Of a stretch of 9,145 nucleotides of DNA, positions 1 through 5,791 are shown piece by piece. The position numbers were made by a program, and so were the translations under genes. This DNA comes from CAZWBR01 sp964404205 (GTDB lineage Bacteria > Bacteroidota > Bacteroidia > Bacteroidales > Prolixibacteraceae), in assembly GCA_964404205.1 (NCBI GenBank), contig CAYOJD010000115.1:1-9145 (forward strand), in the 5' to 3' direction. The notes under the pieces are model-generated. The model ran no database searches and was not told where the DNA came from. It was given only the letters and a program-made list of their open reading frames with translations. Within the stretch, counting starts at the first letter, position 1, and each line of letters begins with the position of its first letter.

Positions 1-76
1 CTTCATTCGCCCAAGTCAATCGACAGTTAGCTTTTTAAACAATAAAAATTATTTCATAAACGTAACACTAAACATC

Positions 77-711
77 ATGACCAAAATGTACATAACCCTA
101 TTTATTTTTACATGTCTTATTTTTTCCAAAAGCCCTTCTAATGCACAGCAAACCAAGGAGAAAAAAATATCAATTTTGAACTTGATGTTGATATGATGGG
201 ATTCTTTTCGAATGGACTGCCCGACAAAGTATTATTTATAATCCATAAAGAGGGTGAGAGAAAATTCTCACCTGCATTTCGGTTTGGAATCAGTTCAACG
301 AATCAGTTTACCAAACAAAAGGGAACCGCCGACGAAGGGGAAAGCTATTTCACGTGGGCCGAAACATCAACACGCAATTACTCTGCAATAGTAGGCTATC
401 AAAGGGAGAGAAAGTTGAAAATAGCAACATTCTTCTTTGGGATAGATTTAAATCCGGGTTTCTCGCAAATAAAGGGAACCAATAAATATCCCGGAAAATA
501 CAAAAATTATATTTTGACAGCCACACCTTTTGTTGGATTAAAATTCCCTTTATCCAGCAGTTTTTCAACCTCCATTGAAATGGGGGTTAGTCAAAGTTAT
601 ATGCACGGCGAATATTTTGCACCGTGTTTTACTTATGCTGAAACAAATGATAATAATTACCTGACCAAAACAAGCATACCTTATAGTTTAACCTTAAATT
701 ATCATTTTTAA
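77..711 (+). pseudogene. Small outer-membrane beta-barrel gene, frame broken in a seven-A run
   Basis: The full gene seems to start at ATG 77. That frame gives a clean signal peptide: n-region MTKM, hydrophobic core YITLFIFTCLIF, and a likely signal peptidase I site after SNA, before QQ (residues 23/24). The frame then reads through GAG AAA AAA ATA and ends at TGA 194-196 after 39 codons. The barrel continues in the -1 frame, which is open from just after a stop at 139-141 and reads NINFELDVDMMGF across 166-204. One extra A in the run 161-167 would join the two into one protein of about 211 residues: signal peptide, short linker, barrel, terminal F. This is directly seen; whether it is a real mutation, programmed slippage or a sequencing error cannot be decided here. 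No Shine-Dalgarno is visible before ATG 77. The barrel family is not one I can name. Confidence 0.7.
193..711 (+). CDS. Outer-membrane beta-barrel domain protein (open part of the disrupted gene)
   Basis: This is the longest uninterrupted ATG-started frame of the barrel gene, 172 residues. It begins at an ATG that overlaps the TGA of the signal-peptide frame (ATGA, 193-196), so translation could in principle couple. It has alternating polar/hydrophobic stretches typical of beta-strands: FSPAFRFGISS near residues 25-35, SAIVGYQRERKLKIATFFFGIDL near 64-86 and ILTATPFVGLKFPLSSSFSTSIEMGV near 106-131. It ends SLTLNYHF, a C-terminal aromatic residue preceded by alternating residues, which is the usual BAM recognition pattern. 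Without the upstream signal peptide it should not reach the outer membrane, so the 193 start is probably not a functional start. The region is visibly more AT-rich than the genes to its right. Role unknown; such small barrels in Bacteroidota are mostly unannotated. Confidence 0.55.
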   Translation: MMGFFSNGLPDKVLFIIHKEGERKFSPAFRFGISSTNQFTKQKGTADEGESYFTWAETSTRNYSAIVGYQRERKLKIATFFFGIDLNPGFSQIKGTNKYPGKYKNYILTATPFVGLKFPLSSSFSTSIEMGVSQSYMHGEYFAPCFTYAETNDNNYLTKTSIPYSLTLNYHF

Positions 712-723
712 CTGTTTAGGGAT

Positions 724-751
724 TTCTGTCTGTATTAAAGAAACGACAGAA
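724..751 (+). terminator. Weak hairpin after the barrel gene
   Basis: TTCTGTC at 724-730 pairs perfectly with GACAGAA at 745-751, giving a 7-bp stem with a 14-base loop, starting 12 bases after the barrel stop codon. It lacks a strong T-tract (only a TTTT about 20 bases later), so it may be a weak terminator, an RNA 3'-end stabiliser, or chance. Confidence 0.25.
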
Positions 752-808
752 CAAACTGTAGTTTTCAGATATAGCTCAAAAAATGACCTTACGCATAGGG
801 CAGGATAA

Positions 809-816
809 TATTTTTG
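809..816 (+). promoter_or_regulatory. Bacteroidota-type -7 box (TATTTTTG) for the class V enzyme gene
   Basis: TATTTTTG matches the Bacteroidota sigma-ABfr -7 consensus TAnnTTTG exactly and lies about 93 bases before the ATG at 909, implying a start of transcription near 820-824 and a leader of roughly 85 bases. No TTTG -33 element is seen at the expected distance (about 785-790), so this is a partial match in AT-rich DNA. The leader holds a small inverted repeat, CCGTTA 830-835 with TAACGG 866-871, enclosing the palindrome CGATATCG (853-860); I see no known riboswitch. Confidence 0.4.
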
Positions 817-908
817 GTTAAAATTGCCTCCGTTAGCAACAATCAATCAGCCCGATATCGCGCCATAACGGTCGCGGTTAAACATATCATCAAGTTTTTT
901 TGCAGGTA

Positions 909-2372
909 ATGGAAGAATATTTCAGCAAATTCAGGAAAAATATTGTCGGAATCGACCAAACATTTCAATCGCCATACGGCGAAAAGCGGATTGTTTATGC
1001 CGACTGGATTGCGAGTGGCCGTTTGTATGGCCCCATCGAAGAGAAGATGCTGAATGTATTCGGCCCCTTTGTGGCCAATACCCACACCGAAACCAGCGAA
1101 ACCGGGACCCTGATGACCAAAGCCTACCATCTGGCCCAAAAGAAAATTAAGGAACATGTCCATGCCGGCCCCAATGATGTCATTATCAATGCCGGTTCGG
1201 GAATGACCACCGTTATCAATAAATTCCAGCGCATCCTTGGTTTTCGCACCATGCACAAGATTGATAAAATGGATTGTCTCCCCAAAGAGGAGCGGCCGGT
1301 CGTTTTTATCACCCACATGGAACATCACTCCAACCACACCTCGTGGCTCGAAACCATTGCCGATGTGGTACAACTGATGCCCGACAAAAATCTGCTGGTT
1401 GACCCCGAACAATTGCGCACGGAACTGGTCAAATACGGCGACCGCAAAATGAAGATAGGCTCGTTTACGGCCTGTTCAAATGTTACCGGCATTTCGACAC
1501 CCTATCACCAGTTGGCCCGCATTATGCACGAGCATGGCGGCCTCTGTTTTATCGATTTTGCCGCCTCGGCCCCGTATGCCGAAATCCGTATGCACACCAA
1601 CGACCCGCTCGAATCGCTCGACGCCATATTTTTTTCGCCCCATAAGTTTCTGGGAGGGCCGGGAAGTTCCGGCGTGCTGGTTTTTAACTCGTCGATTTAC
1701 CACAATCCCACGCCCGACAACCCCGGTGGCGGCACCGTCGACTGGACCAATCCCTGGGGTGAGTTTAAATATGTCGATGACATTGAAGCGCGGGAAGATG
1801 GCGGCACCCCGGGCTTCCTGCAGACCATCCGCGCAGCACTGGCTATCGAGGTAAAAAACCAGATGGGGGTAGAAAATATCCGCCGGCGCGAAGAAGAGTT
1901 ACTCAAGATTGCCTTTAACGAGATGCCGAAGATTCCGGGCATCCATATCCTGGCCGACAATGTTCGCGAGAGATTGGGGATTATCTCTTTTTACCTCGAC
2001 AATATCCATTTCAACCTTGCGGTAAAGCTGCTGAACGACCACTTTGGCATCCAGCTTCGCGGCGGGTGCGCCTGCGCCGGAACCTATGGCCACTTTTTGC
2101 TCGACGTAAGCCACGACACCTCGAAAGAGATTACCGACCGGATTAATTTTGGCGATTTATCGCGTAAACCGGGCTGGATAAGGCTCTCGCTCCACCCGAC
2201 CATGACTGACGAAGAGCTTTATTTCATTATTGATGCCATTAAACAGGTGCAGCAAAACCATATCGAATGGCGCAAAGCCTATACCTACAACAATAAGACC
2301 AACGAATTCAAACATATCGACGAACCTGTCGATAAAACCGAATTGGTTGCCCCGTGGTTCGAACTGGATTAA
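909..2372 (+). CDS. PLP-dependent class V aminotransferase, cysteine-desulfurase-like
   Basis: A complete 487-residue fold-type I PLP enzyme of the class V group (SufS/Csd, isopenicillin-N-epimerase-like). Visible landmarks: substrate/cofactor N-terminal motif DWIASGRLYGP (32-42); NAGSGMT (94-100) for the PLP phosphate; MEHHSN (137-142), the His that stacks on PLP in SufS; FIDFAAS with Asp216 for the pyridine nitrogen; SPHKFLGG with the Schiff-base Lys246; a glycine strip GGGT (273-276) and GGTPGF (298-303); RGGCACAG (384-391); and IRLSLHPT with Arg425, matching the SufS carboxylate-binding Arg. Counting five residues from Arg384 places Cys389 at the SufS catalytic cysteine, with a second Cys at 387. 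It is about 80 residues longer than SufS, partly a C-terminal tail after 450. ATG 909 is chosen over TTG 900 because it is a standard codon close behind GCAGG. It stands alone, not in a suf or isc operon, so sulfur transfer to Fe-S clusters is not supported by context; reaction and substrate are open. Cytoplasmic. Confidence 0.9.
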   Translation: MEEYFSKFRKNIVGIDQTFQSPYGEKRIVYADWIASGRLYGPIEEKMLNVFGPFVANTHTETSETGTLMTKAYHLAQKKIKEHVHAGPNDVIINAGSGMTTVINKFQRILGFRTMHKIDKMDCLPKEERPVVFITHMEHHSNHTSWLETIADVVQLMPDKNLLVDPEQLRTELVKYGDRKMKIGSFTACSNVTGISTPYHQLARIMHEHGGLCFIDFAASAPYAEIRMHTNDPLESLDAIFFSPHKFLGGPGSSGVLVFNSSIYHNPTPDNPGGGTVDWTNPWGEFKYVDDIEAREDGGTPGFLQTIRAALAIEVKNQMGVENIRRREEELLKIAFNEMPKIPGIHILADNVRERLGIISFYLDNIHFNLAVKLLNDHFGIQLRGGCACAGTYGHFLLDVSHDTSKEITDRINFGDLSRKPGWIRLSLHPTMTDEELYFIIDAIKQVQQNHIEWRKAYTYNNKTNEFKHIDEPVDKTELVAPWFELD

Positions 2373-2403
2373 TCCCATACCATAAGCGATTGCATTTTAA
2401 CGA

Positions 2404-2436
2404 AGAAAAGGCATCCCGCAGGGAGATGCCTTTTCT
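2404..2436. terminator. Bidirectional intrinsic terminator between convergent genes
   Basis: A perfect 12-bp stem (AGAAAAGGCATC at 2404-2415 with GATGCCTTTTCT at 2425-2436) and a 9-base loop. Each strand has an A-rich 5' arm and a T-rich 3' arm, so it can work both ways. It lies 31 bases after the stop of the class V enzyme gene and 8 bases after the stop of the DUF5107 gene on the other strand, the right place to end both transcripts. Confidence 0.85.
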
Positions 2437-2444
2437 GTTCTTGC

Positions 2445-5400
2445 CTACCGGCACATTTTCAGGTGCAATCGTGCGCCCTGATGATACCGGTCGTACTGCA
2501 AGAGCTCGCGGAAATAGCTTTCTGCGGAATTCAAATTGCCTTTACCCAGATTGCCCAGCCCTAACAAATAGAGACAATGCAGTTTGTTTCGCAGGGTAAG
2601 GCTATCGTCCCAAATTTGCAGGTCGGGCAACGATACGGCAAAGTAGTCGACCCTCACCTCATCAAACAGATGTTTCCCGCCCCAGTCGATTAAACGGTTG
2701 AACCGGTTTAAAGCCCCGTCATGGTCGCCCAGTTTCAACAGCGCCATTCCCTGATAAAATATTTTATCGGGTTGCTGATCATTATAAAACATTGCAGCCG
2801 AAGGCTCGATAAGCCCTGACGAGGCTTTTATCCATGCTTCGCGGGCCTGAACGCTTTTCCGGAGCATGGCCAGCGCACATCCCTTCCAATAGTCGATATC
2901 GTTCTCCTGCGCCCCGTAAAGTTTACCTTCACCAAGGTTCTCAGGAAAGGACTCTGTCAGACTGAGCCAATGCAAAGCCATAACCGCATCCTTCTGCTCA
3001 AGTGCCGTTTTGGCCAGTTCGGTGAGCGCCAGCAGATATTGGCCGGTAACTTTTCCTTCACCGCCCTCCCACGGGTGAAATTTCCGTCCTGTCAGCAATG
3101 CGTAAGCCCGTTCGTGATGGCCCAGATGGTTCAGCAATGCAATCTGTTCCAAACAAAGATCGTCCCGGAAGGACAATGCTTCGGGATACTGTTCTAAAAT
3201 AGCCAGTCGCCATTCGGGAAGCCGGTTTTGCTTTTTATACAACTGGTCGAGCTCCATCAATATCCTGAAATCGCACTTGTCGAGCTGAAATGCCTCCTCC
3301 AGTTTCAGGGTAGCCTCTGCCTTCCGGTCGAATTGGTTGTAATACGCCAGCGCCAGATTGCGTTTCACCGTCGGGAAATTATCGTCAAGCTTTTCAGCGA
3401 TTTCCCAATGGGCCAAAGCATCATTATATCGCCGGCAGGCATAAAAAAGATTCCCAAGATAGTAATGGGCCCTGCCGTTTTTCGGGTTACAGCAGATGGC
3501 TGCCCCGAGTGCGAGCAACTCTTCGTTCCGATGGGGGAAGCAATAGTCTGACTGGGCATTCTCGCCTTTTGAGAACCAGACGGCAGCGGCCTCTCTGTTT
3601 CCCGATTGCCATTCGTACCAACCAGATAAATAAAAGAGTGTCGGGTAATTGGATGATGCAATATCGATAACCGATTGTAAAAAATGAAATGCCTCGCTTG
3701 GTATCCCTGCCCAGTAATAGTCGAGCGAAAATTCGATTGCGGTATGGAAATTTCCGTTTAACAAAGCTTTTAAATTATCCAAATCCTCAAGCTTCAGCGA
3801 AAGCAAATATTTCTCGTAAAGGATTCCAAAGTTGAAACGATCGAGCAAAAGCGACTCTTCAGCCCACTGCAATGCCTGATGGGTTTGCCCTGTCTTTCGC
3901 AACAGCATGGTTTTTAGATGACGGGCTTTGGCACTGTGCCAGTTGCGGGCAAGGGAACGGTCAACCAGTTCAAGCGCTTCAATATAGTCATTTGGGGCAG
4001 CGATTTGTGCCAATTGCAAATAACCTGCATCCTGACAGGCGGCGTTCCACACCGATTTATAGAAATAGCTGAAAGCCTCTTCGTCACGGTTCTGGAAGCG
4101 AAGCACCAACCCCATGTGGTAAAAGGGTTCGCCGTCGTACGGATTGGGATTTCGTTCGGTAAGGGTATCGATCGCAGTTTTAAAATGTTCTTCAGCCGCG
4201 GCAAACTCACCCCTTCGCATCAGCAACAAACCCAACGCATTGTTACAACGCGCATCGCCACGCTCCCGACTGAGCGCTTCGCGATAATAATCTTCGGCAA
4301 AGAAGGTTGCATGGCGATATTGCTCCAGATGCAGACCGGTAAGGTATAACTGTTCGATACTGGAAATTTGTTGCGGCAACAATGCCGGACTGGCAGCATC
4401 GGGTAAAGGCTTAATCGACACAGGGTCAGGCTTCCAGCCAACTAAAAGCCGGTTATCGGCAGTACGCACCTCTACAGAAACACGGTCAGCAATTACGTCT
4501 TCTGGCAAATCAACTGTGGTTGTGAACGAAAGCTCAGGCGACAAATCGAACTGCTTCTCCCGGAATACCTCACTTCCCTCTTTCATGATAATTTTAGCCT
4601 GCCGGTACACCGCAGTGGTATAAACTTTAACTATCGCCCTGTTTTCAGAAAACTCAAGATTGACCATTGCCTCTTTGGTCGCATTTTTCACCACACCCAA
4701 ATCGCGGTAAGGCATAAAATATTGCGAAAAAGATTTCTCCTCATTTGGCATCAGCCACGAAAAGTCGGGCTGATTATCGGTATATACCCCACACATCAGT
4801 TCGATATAGGGCCCGTCCTCGTCAGTGAGGTTTCTATCCCAGGCCTTCCCAAAATCGCCATTTCCCCAGGTCCATTGCTTCTTGCCGGGCGAAACATGAT
4901 GATTGGCTACGTGAAGTAAACCGCCTTTCGAGTCGTTTTCGTACCCGCCTACAAAGTTGTAATCGGAACGGATGGCCATATACGAAGTGGGAACCGGGAT
5001 ATTTTTGTACCGCGAAATGTCGACACCTGCCGAATAATCGACTTTATAATAGGTGCCGGTAGCCAGCGGGAAGCGCGACACATCGCGCTTGCCATGATCG
5101 AATACAGCATGTACATCGGGCGGGAATACCGACTGATAGTGGTCGTTTACCTTTACGGCCGGGTTGGCCCACCAGAGAAACGACTGCGGATAGGGAGTCC
5201 TGTTGAACAGTTTTACATTGATTTCGAGATACGACTTATCAGGATAAAGCCTGAAGCCGGTAAGGCCACGGGTGCGAAACATTCGTTCCACTTCGCTGCA
5301 CCACACGGTAACACTACCATCGGGATGTTCCTCAATGGTATGTTCAACCGGAAGGTAGGTCGAAGGACGATGGTGCTGAGGCCAGTTAAATTCGATTCCA

Positions 5401-5747
5401 CCCGAAATCCACGGGCCTGTAAGCCCAACCAGTGCAGGCTTGATAACCTGATTATAATAAATAAAATGCCGGTTTTTGGTCTTATCGAAAGCCATTTGGA
5501 TGCGCCCGCCGAGCTCCGGCAAGATCATAATCTTCAGATACTTGTTTTCGAGAAAAACGGCATTCCACTCCTGATCTGTTTTCTCGTCCAGTATCTTCTC
5601 AATCACCGGATGGGGATAAACCACGCCGCTGCTCCCCTGATAAACCCGTTTTTCGAGAAACATTGGGTTCTTCTCGGGCTTACCAATTCCATAAGTTGGG
5701 ATGGTCACCTTTTCGTCCCATGCCCGTACCTGATTGTTTACCTCCAT
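2445..5747 (-). CDS. DUF5107 domain protein with TPR repeats
   Basis: A 1100-residue two-part protein without signal peptide or membrane segments, so cytoplasmic. Residues about 30-350 match what I know of DUF5107, a galactose-mutarotase-like beta-sandwich: LPELGGRIQ (77-85), GGIEFNWPQHH (116-126), WWANPAV (192-198), WTWGNGDFGKAWDRN (292-306) and PYIELMCGVYTDNQPDFSW (313-331). Glu119, His125/126 and Glu316 are candidate active-site residues (inference). A beta-rich linker (about 360-440) leads to TPR-like helical repeats, clearest at 480-525, 540-570, 605-640, 755-790 and 1055-1090. Between them are unusual motifs such as HPWEGGEGKV (891-900) and ENLGEGK (936-942). ATG 5747 is preferred; TTG 5762 would add five residues. 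It is last in the operon, 44 bases after the GH2 gene, which points to sugar or glycoside metabolism: epimerisation, hydrolysis, or sugar-sensing scaffold. The exact reaction is not known to me. Confidence 0.88.
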   Translation of the reverse strand: MEVNNQVRAWDEKVTIPTYGIGKPEKNPMFLEKRVYQGSSGVVYPHPVIEKILDEKTDQEWNAVFLENKYLKIMILPELGGRIQMAFDKTKNRHFIYYNQVIKPALVGLTGPWISGGIEFNWPQHHRPSTYLPVEHTIEEHPDGSVTVWCSEVERMFRTRGLTGFRLYPDKSYLEINVKLFNRTPYPQSFLWWANPAVKVNDHYQSVFPPDVHAVFDHGKRDVSRFPLATGTYYKVDYSAGVDISRYKNIPVPTSYMAIRSDYNFVGGYENDSKGGLLHVANHHVSPGKKQWTWGNGDFGKAWDRNLTDEDGPYIELMCGVYTDNQPDFSWLMPNEEKSFSQYFMPYRDLGVVKNATKEAMVNLEFSENRAIVKVYTTAVYRQAKIIMKEGSEVFREKQFDLSPELSFTTTVDLPEDVIADRVSVEVRTADNRLLVGWKPDPVSIKPLPDAASPALLPQQISSIEQLYLTGLHLEQYRHATFFAEDYYREALSRERGDARCNNALGLLLMRRGEFAAAEEHFKTAIDTLTERNPNPYDGEPFYHMGLVLRFQNRDEEAFSYFYKSVWNAACQDAGYLQLAQIAAPNDYIEALELVDRSLARNWHSAKARHLKTMLLRKTGQTHQALQWAEESLLLDRFNFGILYEKYLLSLKLEDLDNLKALLNGNFHTAIEFSLDYYWAGIPSEAFHFLQSVIDIASSNYPTLFYLSGWYEWQSGNREAAAVWFSKGENAQSDYCFPHRNEELLALGAAICCNPKNGRAHYYLGNLFYACRRYNDALAHWEIAEKLDDNFPTVKRNLALAYYNQFDRKAEATLKLEEAFQLDKCDFRILMELDQLYKKQNRLPEWRLAILEQYPEALSFRDDLCLEQIALLNHLGHHERAYALLTGRKFHPWEGGEGKVTGQYLLALTELAKTALEQKDAVMALHWLSLTESFPENLGEGKLYGAQENDIDYWKGCALAMLRKSVQAREAWIKASSGLIEPSAAMFYNDQQPDKIFYQGMALLKLGDHDGALNRFNRLIDWGGKHLFDEVRVDYFAVSLPDLQIWDDSLTLRNKLHCLYLLGLGNLGKGNLNSAESYFRELLQYDRYHQGARLHLKMCR

Positions 5748-5791
5748 TGGTTTGATATTCAAAATAGTTTCTTCAGCGAAACGTTCAAATA

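Noticed and set aside
28..35. TAGCTTTT as a possible -7 box for the barrel gene
   Set aside because: It misses the final G of TAnnTTTG and has no TTTG -33 partner in view; the AT-rich context makes chance matches likely.
843..1412. A 189-codon open frame on the - strand over the class V enzyme gene
   Set aside because: The + strand frame carries all class V landmarks in order; the antisense frame has no domain signal or start context.
5767..5782. GTTTC/GAAAC inverted repeat in the gap between the GH2 and DUF5107 genes
   Set aside because: Only 5 bp of stem and no T-tract; too weak to call an intra-operon terminator or processing site.
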